A DNA stretch of 64,000 nucleotides from Chloroflexota bacterium (GCA_028874075.1 JAPPLU010000060.1:97593-161592), one strand, 5' to 3'. Counted from the stretch's first letter, positions 34,821 to 44,248 are shown. A program made the numbers and translations. Notes: generated by a model not told the origin, from the letters alone.

Positions 34821-34958
34821 TTATCTAGCTATGTAATACCAGACGATTGGCCCGAATAGTTGCGCTAGGGCCAGCCCCACAATTATCACAAATCCAATTG
34901 CGACCACTACCAATTGTTTCCAAGTCAACGCCTTGTGCTCTGGTGGTTGGCAGCTCAT
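34821..34958 (-). CDS. Small single-pass membrane protein (45 aa)
   Basis: A 45-residue frame starting MSCQPPEHKALTWKQLVVVA and ending VWYYIAR. Residues 14-40 form one hydrophobic helix (VVVAIGFVIIVGLALAQLF), flanked by charged residues on the N-side. GGGAGG lies 5 nt before the ATG, a strong SD. It follows the coiled-coil gene by 23 bp on the same strand. Function is unknown; the two may form a membrane-associated pair. Confidence 0.65.
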   Translation of the reverse strand: MSCQPPEHKALTWKQLVVVAIGFVIIVGLALAQLFGPIVWYYIAR

Positions 34959-34981
34959 ACAAGCCTCCCAAGACTCGTATG

Positions 34982-35299
34982 CTAACCCTCTTCGACACCG
35001 GCCTCTTCAGTTAGAAGTATCCCCATCTGCAAGAGACCCTGTAGCAACATGCGGTCAATTTCAAAATGCGTTTTCAATACCTCGTCGTGAACCTTTGAGC
35101 GTTCCAGCAGGTACCGCAGCATCGGGGCTATCAACGTGAGAGTCTCTTTTGTTTCACTGGATTCTTCATCCAGTTGTAAAAGGTTGGCTTCAAGAAGGTC
35201 GGCAATCTTGCCCAATTCGGCATTGGATTGCTCCAGTGTTTCCAACCTAGTTTCAATGTCTTGTGTAAGCTTGGCTAGGGCATCAGTGTTGTCGCTCAT
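34982..35299 (-). CDS. Predicted coiled-coil protein (105 aa), unknown function
   Basis: The 105-residue product is mostly helical with heptad-like spacing (LTQDIETRLETLEQSNAELG, then IADLLEANLLQLDEESSETK). It is acidic and has no recognised domain. AGAGAGGCGT lies just before the ATG. Codon composition is less GC-rich than in neighbouring genes. It is upstream of the small membrane protein and divergent in character from the purine genes beside it. Confidence 0.7.
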   Translation of the reverse strand: MSDNTDALAKLTQDIETRLETLEQSNAELGKIADLLEANLLQLDEESSETKETLTLIAPMLRYLLERSKVHDEVLKTHFEIDRMLLQGLLQMGILLTEEAGVEEG

Positions 35300-35513
35300 A
35301 CGCCTCTCTGTCCCTTCTGTGTTGGCGGATTGTACTATAGCGGGACTTTCCGCCGAATCAGGCAGGGCATTTCATTTGTTACAATCAAGGTAGGTTCGGG
35401 GGTTTGGTACATAAACATATAATTCTCCAAAACATAAGGACCCAGCAAGGGCGGGACAGCCCCGCTGAGTCCTCGCACCCTTTGGCAAGCGCGAAGTCCA
35501 AGCCTTTCCTGCT

Positions 35514-35762
35514 TTATTGTTCGAGCAGTTCCACCGAGTATTGTTCAATGACTGGGTTGGCCAGGAGCTTGTCGCATATTTCGTTGGCAATATTTTCGGC
35601 CCGGTGAGGGTCGGTTTCCTCAATCTTGACTTCCAGGAGCTTGCCCACGCGCACTTCCGACACTGACTCGTAGCCCATGTTTTTTAGACCACCCAGGACG
35701 GTGATGCCCTGGGGATCGTTGACAGTGGGTTTCAGGGTGACAAAGACTTTGGCTAAGTACAA
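35514..35762 (-). CDS. purS: Phosphoribosylformylglycinamidine synthase subunit PurS
   Basis: PurS is the small bridging subunit of the three-part FGAM synthase (PurLQS). The 82-residue product matches the family: KVFVTLKPTVNDPQGITVLGGL (in parts), GYESVSEVRVGKLLEV and the ending NPVIEQYSVEL. TTG start with AAGG 8 nt upstream. It is the last gene of the pur operon; purQ and purL, usually next to it, are absent from this window. Confidence 0.95.
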   Translation of the reverse strand: MYLAKVFVTLKPTVNDPQGITVLGGLKNMGYESVSEVRVGKLLEVKIEETDPHRAENIANEICDKLLANPVIEQYSVELLEQ

Positions 35763-35795
35763 ATCAACAGCCTTCCTTGCCGGGAGCCGCAGTTC

Positions 35796-36464
35796 CTAAT
35801 TCATCACGCCGCTGGTGGTGCAGGGCGCGCCGTTGGGGAACTCAGGACCCAGGGTGCCGGCGTAATGACGAAAGAACCTTTCTATACGATCTTCGTCGAC
35901 TCCCTGCATGGTGTCCAGAACGCCCCAGGTAGAAAGCGCCACAGTACCCTCGGGAATTTCATCGTAGAAGCGGGTAACCGCCCACGACGGTGCAAGCTCA
36001 AAGTTGTCCATGAACTCCCTTAGCCGGTCCAGTTCAGGGCCGTCCGGCAGGTTGTAGCTGACCACGATGTTGCCGTGTTCAAGGTTGTGCACTATCCGCT
36101 CGTCGGCGAGTCCGTCTTCGTAGAAGCCGCAGCGGGCCCACCAGTCCCAGTGGTCGCCGGACGTGGGCGGCGTCGTACTATAGTCGACGGACTGCTCTTC
36201 CGGGACGTGGATGCGGGAGGGCATTATTTCCTGCTGTTCTCCTACCCCTTCCACATATTCGCTGTGGGTTCCAACGCCACTGTCGCGACCCTGGAAGCTT
36301 ATACCGCCCACCACAAAGCCGGCGATAACCAGGAAGGCGATGATACCCGATGCGGCTATGTACCAGATGTTTCGCCTGGGACGGGACTGGGGTATAACCA
36401 TTTCCGCCTGGCGGCCGCGGTGTGCGGACCTGCGCCGGCGGCGCCGTGATACTGGCAATTCCAT
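35796..36464 (-). CDS. DUF3105 domain membrane protein
   Basis: A 222-residue protein with an Arg-rich cytoplasmic N-terminus, one membrane anchor at about residues 32-54 and an outside DUF3105 domain with the hallmark motifs YSTTPPTSGDHW and IVHNLEHGNIVVSYN, ending in GAPC. The His and Cys residues may bind metal; family function is unknown. The ATG is only 2 nt after GGAGG, so a TTG six bases later (36458) is a likely real start. It lies between purS and purC. Confidence 0.88.
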   Translation of the reverse strand: MELPVSRRRRRRSAHRGRQAEMVIPQSRPRRNIWYIAASGIIAFLVIAGFVVGGISFQGRDSGVGTHSEYVEGVGEQQEIMPSRIHVPEEQSVDYSTTPPTSGDHWDWWARCGFYEDGLADERIVHNLEHGNIVVSYNLPDGPELDRLREFMDNFELAPSWAVTRFYDEIPEGTVALSTWGVLDTMQGVDEDRIERFFRHYAGTLGPEFPNGAPCTTSGVMN

Positions 36465-36497
36465 TACCTCCGGACGGCTTGACTCCGGCCGCCGCAG

Positions 36498-37394
36498 CTA
36501 GAGTTCGGTGCCGGTCAGCCTGCGGTAGGCTACTTTGTAGCGTTCGGTAGTGCGGGCCACTACGTCCTCGGGAAGTTCAGGGGCAGGAGGTTCCTGGTCC
36601 CAGCCCTGATCCACCAGCCAGTCCCGTACAAACTGCTTGTCAAAGTTGGGCTGGGACTTGCCGGGGCCATAGCCCTCCATGTCCCAGAAGCGGCTGGAAT
36701 CCGGCGTCAGCAGTTCGTCGATGAGGATCAGTTCCCCGTCCAGCATGCCGAATTCCATCTTGGTGTCGGCTAGGATGATGCCCCGTTCCTTGGCGTAGTC
36801 GTGGGCGAACTGGTAGACGGCCTTGCTGACCTCGGCCAGCTTCTGGGCCATTTCGGCGCCCACCATGTCTTCCACTTCCTGATCGGACATGTTCTGGTCG
36901 TGGCCTTCTTCGGCCTTGGTGGTGGGAGTGAACAGGGGCTCGGGGAAAGTCATGCCTTCAACCAGGCCTTCGGGCATGGGCTTGCCGGAAACGGTACCCT
37001 GCCGCCGGTACTCAGACCAGGCGGAACCGGTGATGTAGCCCCGGACGATGCACTCCATGTCGATGCGTTCCGCCCGCTTGACAATCATTGCCTGGCTGGC
37101 CATTTCCCCTGAAATGCCGTTCAGATCTGGGTTCTCGGCCAGCAGGGCCGGCGCGTCTGCGGAGTCGGCCAGGGTTATCAGGTGGTTGGGTACAATGTGG
37201 GCCGTCTTCTCGAACCAGAAATTGGAAATGCGGTTGAGAACCTTACCTTTTTCCGGTATGCCGGTGGGCAGAACCACATCAAAGGCGGAAATCCGGTCGG
37301 TTGCGACCATAAGCAGCAGGTTGTCGTTGATGGCGTAGGTGTCTCGCACCTTGCCGCGATGGAGTTGGTTTGGCAGTCCTGTTTCGATAAGCAT
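36498..37394 (-). CDS. purC: Phosphoribosylaminoimidazole-succinocarboxamide synthase
   Basis: PurC joins CAIR and aspartate with ATP to give SAICAR. The 298-residue protein shows HRGKVRDTYAI near the N-terminus, RISAFDVVLPTGIPEKGKVLN, MECIVRGYITGSAW, and LADTKMEFG/LIDELLTPDSSRFW. It is the longer yeast-like form. ATG at 37394 has GAAGGG 7 nt upstream. It follows purB by 42 bp. Confidence 0.97.
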   Translation of the reverse strand: MLIETGLPNQLHRGKVRDTYAINDNLLLMVATDRISAFDVVLPTGIPEKGKVLNRISNFWFEKTAHIVPNHLITLADSADAPALLAENPDLNGISGEMASQAMIVKRAERIDMECIVRGYITGSAWSEYRRQGTVSGKPMPEGLVEGMTFPEPLFTPTTKAEEGHDQNMSDQEVEDMVGAEMAQKLAEVSKAVYQFAHDYAKERGIILADTKMEFGMLDGELILIDELLTPDSSRFWDMEGYGPGKSQPNFDKQFVRDWLVDQGWDQEPPAPELPEDVVARTTERYKVAYRRLTGTEL

Positions 37395-37436
37395 GCTTTT
37401 ACCCTTCAAATTTTGTAGCTGATTTATTGTGGCGCG

Positions 37437-38753
37437 TCAGGATTGGGCAACTGCTTCCACCGCCAACAGACCGATGCGCTGGAAGGTGTCGTCCACGTAA
37501 CGGGTGTAGTATCCGTAGTCGAATAGCTCCTCCAGGTCATTGCCGGGCAGCCACTGGGTGGCTTCTACATCGGCCCGCAGCAAGTCGCGGAAGTCTTCTC
37601 CCTCATCCCAGCTGCGCATGGCGTTGCGCTGCACCACCTTGTAGGCGTCCTCCCGGCCCATGCCCCGGTCCACCAGGGCCAGAAGGACCCGTTGGCTGAA
37701 GATGAGGCCTCGGCTGCTTTCCACGTTGGCCCACATCCGGTCGGAGTTGACCCTAAGATCCTTAACGATGCGGGTGAAGATGGACAGGATGTAGTCCAGT
37801 GCCAGGCAGGAGTCGGGCAGGATGATGCGCTCGGCGGACGAGTGACTGATGTCCCGCTCTCCCCACAGGGCCACGTTTTCCAGGGCGGTGACGCTGTTGC
37901 CCCGGATCAGGCGGGCCAGGCCGCAGATGCGCTCGGCCAGTTCCGGGTTGCGCTTGTGGGGCATGGAAGATGAGCCGGTCTGGCCCTGGCCGAAGGGCTC
38001 CTCCACTTCGTGCAACTCGGTGCGCTGGAGAGTGCGTACCTCCGTGGCAAACTTTTCCAGAGAAGCTGCGATCAGCGCCAGGGTAGTGATGAAATGGGCG
38101 TAGCGGTCACGCTGGATAACCTGGTTGGATACTGGGGCCGCCTCCAGGCCCAGCCTCTGGCAAACCTTCTCCTCCACAGCCGGCGGGATGGTGGCGTGGG
38201 TGCCCACGGCGCCGGAAATCTTGCCCACCCGGATGCTTTCGCAGGCGGCGACCAGGCGTTCCTGCTGCCGACAAAGCTCTTCCCGCCAGAGAGCCAGCTT
38301 CAGGCCGAAGGTCATGGGTTCGGCGTGGACACCGTGGGTACGGCCCATCATGATGGTGTCCTTGTAGACCACGGCCTGTCGTTCCACCACCTCGATGGCC
38401 TGGGCCAGCTCCTGCTGAAGCAGCTGTCCGGCCTCCACCAGTTGCAGGCTTTGGGCGGTGTCCAGCATGTCCGACGACGTCATACCCAGGTGGAGCCATC
38501 GTCCTTCCGGACCAATGCCTTCGGTGATGGACGACAGGAAGGCGGTTACGTCGTGGCGGGTGGTCTCAAAAAGCTCCATCATGCGCCGGTGGTTGTACTG
38601 GACAGGGCGCAAACGCTCCATGTCCTCCAGGGGGATGACACCCTCTTCGGTCCAGGCTTCGGCCACGGCCAGTTCCACGTCGAGCCACTTCTGGTATTTG
38701 TTCTCGTCCGACCAGACTCGCTTCATAGCCGGTCGGGAGTATCGGTCAATCAA
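37437..38753 (-). CDS. purB: Adenylosuccinate lyase
   Basis: PurB removes fumarate from SAICAR and adenylosuccinate. The family signature GSSSMPHKRNPELAERI lies in the middle of the chain, with the catalytic His in MGRTHGVHAEP and TSSDMLDTAQ upstream. A TTG at 38753, 6 nt after GGAGGG, gives the standard N-terminus MIDRYSRPAMKRVWSDE and 438 residues; a longer frame from 38774 is less likely. Confidence 0.97.
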   Translation of the reverse strand: MIDRYSRPAMKRVWSDENKYQKWLDVELAVAEAWTEEGVIPLEDMERLRPVQYNHRRMMELFETTRHDVTAFLSSITEGIGPEGRWLHLGMTSSDMLDTAQSLQLVEAGQLLQQELAQAIEVVERQAVVYKDTIMMGRTHGVHAEPMTFGLKLALWREELCRQQERLVAACESIRVGKISGAVGTHATIPPAVEEKVCQRLGLEAAPVSNQVIQRDRYAHFITTLALIAASLEKFATEVRTLQRTELHEVEEPFGQGQTGSSSMPHKRNPELAERICGLARLIRGNSVTALENVALWGERDISHSSAERIILPDSCLALDYILSIFTRIVKDLRVNSDRMWANVESSRGLIFSQRVLLALVDRGMGREDAYKVVQRNAMRSWDEGEDFRDLLRADVEATQWLPGNDLEELFDYGYYTRYVDDTFQRIGLLAVEAVAQS

Positions 38754-38806
38754 TCGGTTCCCTCCGAAAGACAAGCAATGATATTACTGGCAGGCTTAAG
38801 GATTAC

Positions 38807-39463
38807 TTACGTTCCCGTCAGGCCCAGCAGTTCCTTGGTAGTTTCCAGAATGTCGCCAAAGTCCGTAAAGGGGCGGAAAGGCACCTGCTGCCGCCGGCAC
38901 TCCTCGGCCAGGAAGCTGTGGGCGAATACGGTGTCTGCCCGCTCAGCCCCTTCAAAGTCGGAACGCCCGTCCCCTACGTATATCACGTGGTAGCCTAACT
39001 GCCGGTAGCGCTCTACCACCAGACCCTTTGAGTTGCCCCTTTCCGGTTGGCCCGGATAGGCGTAGTGATAGTAATAGTTTATGCCTTCCGGGGTGAACCG
39101 GGTCTTGACGCAGTAGACTGGAACGTCCGGCGCCCCTTCTTTTTCCAGCAGCGCCTGAATGTAAAAGTCCAGGCCCAGGCTGACCACGGCCATGGGGCTG
39201 TTGATTTCCTGGCAATACTCCCACAGTTCGGCAAAGCGGGGCCGGAGGTTGGCGTTGTCCTGAACGTAGGCTCGCATGGTATCCCGGTCCGCCTGGATGT
39301 TGTTGAAGGTGATCTCCTGGTAGTCCTTCAACGTCAGTTCGCCGGCGCGGAACCGCTCTCGCACGTCCTGCCAGGTGCCGTCCCCGAACTTGTGAAGCAA
39401 CATCTCCGCCACATTTTGTACTGCGGCGGTATCGTCGAAATCTGTGAGTATAGCCGGGACCAA
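38807..39463 (-). CDS. HAD superfamily phosphatase (MtnX/PSP-like)
   Basis: A 218-residue HAD hydrolase. Motif I is AILTDFDDTAA, motif II lies in AVVSLGLDFYI, and motif III/IV in VIYVGDGRSDFEGA. A TTG at 39463, 2 nt after the purE stop and 8 nt after GAGGGAG, gives a start directly before motif I; the longer frame to 39694 runs back through purE and is spurious. MtnX, phosphoserine phosphatase and pyrophosphatase-like relatives are all possible. Its tight placement between purE and purB suggests a nucleotide-related phosphatase. Confidence 0.88.
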   Translation of the reverse strand: MVPAILTDFDDTAAVQNVAEMLLHKFGDGTWQDVRERFRAGELTLKDYQEITFNNIQADRDTMRAYVQDNANLRPRFAELWEYCQEINSPMAVVSLGLDFYIQALLEKEGAPDVPVYCVKTRFTPEGINYYYHYAYPGQPERGNSKGLVVERYRQLGYHVIYVGDGRSDFEGAERADTVFAHSFLAEECRRQQVPFRPFTDFGDILETTKELLGLTGT

Positions 39464-39465
39464 CC

Positions 39466-39924
39466 TTACCGCTCCCTCAACTGCCGGCGGTAACCTTCGT
39501 AGGCTTCGCGGATATTCTCGTGGCGCAGGCCCAGTATTTCCGCGGCGAAGAAGGCTGCGTTGCGGGCTCCCCAGGGGCCCACGGCCATGCAGGCCACCGG
39601 AATGCCCGGCGGCATCTGGGACGTGGCCAGCAGGGCGTCCCAGCCGTTCATTTCGCTGGAAGCCAGGGGTATGCCGATTACCGGCAGCGTGCACCAGGCG
39701 GCCAGCACCCCTCCCAACGCGGCGGAACCGCCGGCGGCAGCAATCAGGACTTCAATTCCCCGGTCCCGGGCGGTGGTGGCATATTCCTGGACCCGTTCCG
39801 GTGTGCGGTGAGCCGACATAACCCGTACTTCATAATCGACTTGCATCTGTTCAAGAACTTCCAGCGTCTCCTTAACGACGGGTTCGTCAGAAGAGCTACC
39901 CATTACTACTCCGACTAGTGGCAA
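39466..39924 (-). CDS. purE: N5-carboxyaminoimidazole ribonucleotide mutase
   Basis: PurE moves the carboxyl group of N5-CAIR to form CAIR. Signature motifs are VMGSSSDEPVVKETLEVL, VMSAHRTPERVQEYA and AAAGGSAALGGVLAA, with PVIGIPLASSEMNGWDALL. A TTG at 39924, AAGGA 8 nt upstream, gives the usual MPLVGVVMGS start (152 residues); an ATG at 39945 without an SD is the alternative. A class I PurE normally needs PurK, which is not seen in the window. Confidence 0.96.
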   Translation of the reverse strand: MPLVGVVMGSSSDEPVVKETLEVLEQMQVDYEVRVMSAHRTPERVQEYATTARDRGIEVLIAAAGGSAALGGVLAAWCTLPVIGIPLASSEMNGWDALLATSQMPPGIPVACMAVGPWGARNAAFFAAEILGLRHENIREAYEGYRRQLRER

Positions 39925-39966
39925 TTTCTCAATCCTTTCATCCAAAATTTACCGGGCATTTTTAAG

Positions 39967-40473
39967 CTACCGGGCGTCCATATTCATTTCGGCCCTGAAG
40001 GCGTCGAGGACGGCGGTCTCCAGCACTTCCCGCTGGGGACGTACTTCTTCGCCGTTTACCAGCACGTAAATGCGGCCGCTGGACTTGCCCAGTTCCACGT
40101 CCACGGCGCATTCAGTGTCGTCATCCCAGAAGAGAGAAAACCGGAGTTCCTCGTTGTCATCGAGTTCCTCTTCGTCTCCCTCGTCCTCATCCTCGTCTTC
40201 ATCATCCTCTCCCAAATCTTCCATGGTGTAGAGGATGTTCTCATCATCATAGTATTCCATCAGTGAAGTGGATTCCACTCTACCGGTGCCGCTCAGCACG
40301 ACTTCGTTAACGTCCAGCAACAACTGGGCGACTTGCAGTGAATTAGCCAACTCATAGAGTTCCTCCCGTTCCTGGACCACCTCGGAGTCTTCCTCCACAG
40401 GTTCGCCCAGTATCCGGGTCAACGCGGTCTCTACTTCATTCCTGAGGACCAAAAGGTCGTCCCGCCAGGCCAT
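39967..40473 (-). CDS. Acidic protein of unknown function in the pur operon
   Basis: A 168-residue protein with no recognised domain. Residues about 1-70 look helical (DDLLVLRNEVETALTRILGE), residues 86-108 are a run of Asp and Glu (EDDEDEDEDEGDEEELDDNEE), and the remainder reads as beta strands (LRFSLFWDDDTECAVDVELG, GRIYVLVNGEE). It is separated from its upstream neighbour by 2 bp and so is translationally linked. Cytoplasmic. Confidence 0.75.
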   Translation of the reverse strand: MAWRDDLLVLRNEVETALTRILGEPVEEDSEVVQEREELYELANSLQVAQLLLDVNEVVLSGTGRVESTSLMEYYDDENILYTMEDLGEDDEDEDEDEGDEEELDDNEELRFSLFWDDDTECAVDVELGKSSGRIYVLVNGEEVRPQREVLETAVLDAFRAEMNMDAR

Positions 40474-40475
40474 GG

Positions 40476-41144
40476 TTACCTCGCAATATTTCCATTGGTC
40501 TGAACACTATTGCCGACTACGGTGGAAGCGGCTCTCCCCGGCGTGGGGGAAGATGCCGCGCCGCGCCGGGTCAGGAAATAGAAAAACTCATCCACTTCAC
40601 GAAAGTCAGCCAGCCCGAATGCAGGGCGTAGCCGGTGAGCGGCGTCCAGCAGGTCCAGATAGCGCAGCCCCAGGTGACCGGCTCTCATGCTCACGGGGTA
40701 GCGACCCAGGCAACGCAGGGCCCGTTCGGCGGCCCGGTTATACACCGCAAACAGGGCAGGCTGTTTCAGGCACAGCAGGTACGAGATAAACTCCTTGCCA
40801 GCTGCGGGCAGCTTGTATGCCCCGTCTTCGGCAACACACTCGTTGAACCGGGCTTCCAGGGTAATGTTATCGTACAGCAGGAAATCCATGGTTTCCCCGA
40901 TGTCGGCCAGGCCATTGGCGATAAATTGGTTGGCTTTACCGCCGCCGGACGCCCGGTAAAGCGCCAGGGCCCGCTGCTCCGACAGGGCAGGCAGTTCCTC
41001 CTGGGAAAGCCAATTTGCCATTTCGGCGCTGCGGTGCCAGCGTCTCTTCCAGTACCTGGCCAGAACCCCGGTCTGGGCCGTTTCACGGTAAGCCTGGGCC
41101 AACTGGAACCTTTCCAGTCCGCCTCCGGTGGATGCCGTGCTCAT
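40476..41144 (-). CDS. Alpha-helical protein of unknown function in the pur operon
   Basis: A 222-residue, mainly helical product. It overlaps the end of purD by 4 nt (start ATG at 41144) and is followed 2 bp later by the acidic protein, so it belongs to the same transcript. The segment LPAAGKEFISYLLCLKQPALFAVYNRAAERALRCLG recalls helix-hairpin-like modules, here given in parts, but no family can be named with confidence. The last 25 residues are Ser/Thr/Gly-rich and probably disordered. Confidence 0.75.
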   Translation of the reverse strand: MSTASTGGGLERFQLAQAYRETAQTGVLARYWKRRWHRSAEMANWLSQEELPALSEQRALALYRASGGGKANQFIANGLADIGETMDFLLYDNITLEARFNECVAEDGAYKLPAAGKEFISYLLCLKQPALFAVYNRAAERALRCLGRYPVSMRAGHLGLRYLDLLDAAHRLRPAFGLADFREVDEFFYFLTRRGAASSPTPGRAASTVVGNSVQTNGNIAR

Positions 41145-42457
41145 ATCCTGCCTCGGCTGCCCACTGAAAGGTCGCCAATATCGCTGCGGTAGCGGGCATT
41201 TTCAAACTCGATAGTCTCCACCTTGCGGTAGGCCGCGGCGCGGGCCTCCTCAATAGTGTCTTCGCTGCCCACCACGGTAAGCACCCGGCCGCCGCTGGTA
41301 ACTACCCTGGTCCCGCTGCCGCCGTCTGCATTAGCCGTGCCGGCGTGAAAAACGAGGGTATCGGACTCGAGGTCTCCCCCTCGGGCTCTGCCGCAACCCG
41401 GGTCAAGGCCAGAAATCTCCTTGCCTGTCTCATAGGCTCCTGGGTATCCGCCGGAGACCATAACTACGCCCACGTGCGGCCGGCTGCCCCAGCACACGGG
41501 GGTTTCAGAAAGGCTGCCTTCGACGCAGGCGAGCATGGCGTCCACCGGGTCGCTTTCCAGGAGGGGCATAATCACCTGGGTCTCCGGGTCGCCGAAGCGG
41601 CAGTTGAATTCCAGGACCCTGGGTCCGTTGGCAGTCAGAATAATCCCCGCATAAAGCACTCCCCGGTAGGGGCAGCCCAGCTCTGCCATGCGCTCCACGG
41701 TGGGCATAAGGATTGTGTGGGTAATTTCGGCTGCCAGGTTCACATCCCAGAAGGGCGGGGGGGCAAAGCTTCCCATGCCGCCGGTGTTGGGCCCCTGGTC
41801 GCCATCGTAAACTTGCTTATAGTCGCACGCCGCCACGGGAGCGGAAAGGGTCTCCCCGTCGGAAAATGCGAAGACACTTACTTCCGTTCCGTAAAGCCAT
41901 TCTTCCACGACAATGGCGTCACCGGCGGAGCCGAAAATCCGGTCTTCCATGCAGCCCTTGACTGCCAGGACCGCCTCTTCCGGATCCTTGCAAAGGGCTA
42001 CACCCTTGCCTGCGGCCAGGCCGTCGGCCTTGATGACCACGGGAGAGGCGTGCTTCGTCAAAAAGTCGATGGCGGCCGACTGCTCGTGGAAAACGCGATA
42101 TTCCGGACCTGGAACGCCCGCGTCCCACATAACCTGGCGAGCGAAGCTCTTGCTGGCCTCAATTCGGGCGGCAGATTGAGTAGGGCCAAAAGCCGCAATA
42201 CCAGCTTCCTCCAACCGGCCCACCAGTCCGTCAACCAGGGGTTGCTCCGGGCCCACCACCACCAGGTCAGCTTCCAGCTTCTTGGCCAGTTTCACCACAG
42301 CAGGCACATCCTCAGGCGAGACCGCGACAGTAGTTGCGAGCTGCCCCGTTCCGGCATTGCCGCCGGCAACCCACATCTCCGACAACCGGGGGCTGCGCTT
42401 CAGTCGCCAGGCCAGGGCGTGCTCCCTGCCGCCGGATCCAACAATCAGAATCTTCAC
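41141..42457 (-). CDS. purD: Phosphoribosylamine-glycine ligase
   Basis: PurD (GAR synthetase) ligates glycine to phosphoribosylamine with ATP. The 438-residue ATP-grasp protein begins MKILIVGSGGREHALAWRL. VIKADGLAAGKGVALCKD is the ATP-grasp lysine loop, NTGGMGSFAPPPFW and VLEFNCRFGDPETQVIMPLLE are metal- and ATP-binding motifs. GTG start. It lies 123 bp after guaA. Confidence 0.97.
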   Translation of the reverse strand: MKILIVGSGGREHALAWRLKRSPRLSEMWVAGGNAGTGQLATTVAVSPEDVPAVVKLAKKLEADLVVVGPEQPLVDGLVGRLEEAGIAAFGPTQSAARIEASKSFARQVMWDAGVPGPEYRVFHEQSAAIDFLTKHASPVVIKADGLAAGKGVALCKDPEEAVLAVKGCMEDRIFGSAGDAIVVEEWLYGTEVSVFAFSDGETLSAPVAACDYKQVYDGDQGPNTGGMGSFAPPPFWDVNLAAEITHTILMPTVERMAELGCPYRGVLYAGIILTANGPRVLEFNCRFGDPETQVIMPLLESDPVDAMLACVEGSLSETPVCWGSRPHVGVVMVSGGYPGAYETGKEISGLDPGCGRARGGDLESDTLVFHAGTANADGGSGTRVVTSGGRVLTVVGSEDTIEEARAAAYRKVETIEFENARYRSDIGDLSVGSRGRI

Positions 42458-42580
42458 CGGTCAAATACCCCGCGGAAGGCCAAAGTGAGGCTGCACTTCT
42501 CGTCCGCCTCCAGCGGAAGGATGGCAGCGGCGCTGGATGAGTTGTTGTGAGGCTTATGGTTCATTGCAGGCTTAACGTGT

Positions 42581-44185
42581 CTATTCCCATTCGATGGTGC
42601 CCGGCGGTTTGCTGGTAATGTCGTAAACTACCCGGTTGACCCCGGGTACTTCGTTGACAATCCTGCTGGAAATCTGGCCCAGCACTTCGTAGGGCAAGCG
42701 CACCCAGTCGGCGGTCATGGCATCGCTGCTGGACACAGCCCGGATGGCGCAGACATAGCCATAGGTTCGGAAGTCGCCCATAACGCCCACGGTGCGGCTG
42801 TCGCTGAGCACCGCAAAGCTCTGCCAGATCTCCTCGTAAAGTCCGGCCTGTTGAATTTCATCCAGCACAATCCAGTCGCATTCCCGGAGAATGTCCAACC
42901 GCTCCTCGTTAATCTCGCCTATGATGCGTATCGCCAGGCCAGGTCCGGGGAAAGGTTGTCGCATAACGATTTCCCTGGGCAGACCCAGCTCCAGCCCCAC
43001 GTCCCGCACCTCGTCCTTGTACAGGTAGCGCAGAGGCTCAACCAGGTCAAGATCCATCCGCTCGGGAAGCCCGCCCACATTGTGGTGGGACTTGATGCGG
43101 GCCGATGCCTGGTTTTCGGGTGTTTCGCTTTCGATGACATCGGGGTAAAGGGTACCCTGGGCCAGGAACCTGGTATCGCTAAGTTCTACTGCCGACTCCT
43201 CAAAGACTCGGATGAACTCCTCGCCAATGATCTTCCTCTTGGCCTCAGGGTCGGTTACCCCTTCCAGTTTGGATACGAACCTCTGGGCGGCATCCACGTA
43301 AAGCAGGTTCAGGCCCAGGTTGCTGCGGAAGGTCTCCTGCACCTGCTCCGGTTCTCCCTTGCGGAGCAGGCCGTTATTGACAAATATGCAGGTAAGGCGG
43401 TCGCCAATGGCTTCGTGCAACAGGAGCGCTGCCACCGATGAGTCAACGCCGCCGGAAAGGGCGCAGATTACCCGTCCATCCCCCACCTGGCCCTGGATGC
43501 GAGCCACGGAATCAGCAACAAAATTCCCGGGCGTCCAGGTTCCCTGGCAGCGGCACACCTGGTACAGAAAATTTTCGAGCACCGTCTGTCCCAGGGGTGT
43601 GTGCTCCACTTCCGGGTGAAACTGGAGGCCAAAAATGTTGCTGCCGTTGCTGATGGCGGCATAGGGAGAGTTTCCGGTTGAAGCTACCGGGGCGAATCCC
43701 TGGGGAAGCGTGTCGACCCGGTCGCCGTGGCTCATCCATACTTGGAAACTGCCGGGCATACCGGCAAATATGGAAGTGATGTCCCTTCGTTCAGCAGCCT
43801 GTATAAGGTCCGCCGACCCGTATTCCCGCTTTTCCCCCGGGGCAACCTTGCCTCCCAGTTGATGCACCAGGGCTTGCATGCCGTAGCAGATTCCCAGCAC
43901 CGGCAATTGGCGGTCAAAAACCCAGCCAGGAATCGTGGGAGCGCCGGGGTCATAGACGCTGGCGGGCCCGCCGGAGAGAATTACACCGCGGGGCATGAAG
44001 CGCTGGGTTACCCTTTCCCAGCTGGCGGAGGCGGGGACGACTTCTGAATAGACTTTGAGCTCGCGCGCCCGGCGGGAGATAAGGTGACTGTACTGGGAGC
44101 CGAAGTCTATGATTACGACACCTTCGCCCACCCCGGCGGTGGTATCCTCGGCGCCTTTGCGTCCTCTTTCGGGTGTGGTAACCAT
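42581..44185 (-). CDS. guaA: GMP synthase (glutamine-hydrolysing)
   Basis: GuaA aminates XMP to GMP. The 534-residue protein has an N-terminal class I glutamine amidotransferase domain ([11 protein letters not shown]; nucleophile Cys in [11 protein letters not shown]; His-Glu in [10 protein letters not shown]) and a C-terminal ATP-pyrophosphatase domain ([16 protein letters not shown]) with dimerisation domain ending KPPGTIEWE. The ATG follows AAGGACGGG. It heads the long pur operon, with a promoter about 65 bp upstream. Confidence 0.98.
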   Translation of the reverse strand: MVTTPERGRKGAEDTTAGVGEGVVIIDFGSQYSHLISRRARELKVYSEVVPASASWERVTQRFMPRGVILSGGPASVYDPGAPTIPGWVFDRQLPVLGICYGMQALVHQLGGKVAPGEKREYGSADLIQAAERRDITSIFAGMPGSFQVWMSHGDRVDTLPQGFAPVASTGNSPYAAISNGSNIFGLQFHPEVEHTPLGQTVLENFLYQVCRCQGTWTPGNFVADSVARIQGQVGDGRVICALSGGVDSSVAALLLHEAIGDRLTCIFVNNGLLRKGEPEQVQETFRSNLGLNLLYVDAAQRFVSKLEGVTDPEAKRKIIGEEFIRVFEESAVELSDTRFLAQGTLYPDVIESETPENQASARIKSHHNVGGLPERMDLDLVEPLRYLYKDEVRDVGLELGLPREIVMRQPFPGPGLAIRIIGEINEERLDILRECDWIVLDEIQQAGLYEEIWQSFAVLSDSRTVGVMGDFRTYGYVCAIRAVSSSDAMTADWVRLPYEVLGQISSRIVNEVPGVNRVVYDITSKPPGTIEWE

Positions 44186-44248
44186 CCCGTCCTTCCTGTG
44201 GGCTCGGTTCGCACAGGGTTACGAATTCAGTAATATCGTAGCTAAAGT

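Noticed and set aside
38807..39694. A 295-residue frame for the HAD phosphatase
   Set aside because: Its first 77 residues run antisense-free but out of frame through purE and lack family similarity; the TTG at 39463 with an SD is a better start.
39967..40250. A possible low-complexity artefact in the acidic protein
   Set aside because: The acidic run is in frame within a gene tightly packed in the pur operon, so it was kept as a real gene.
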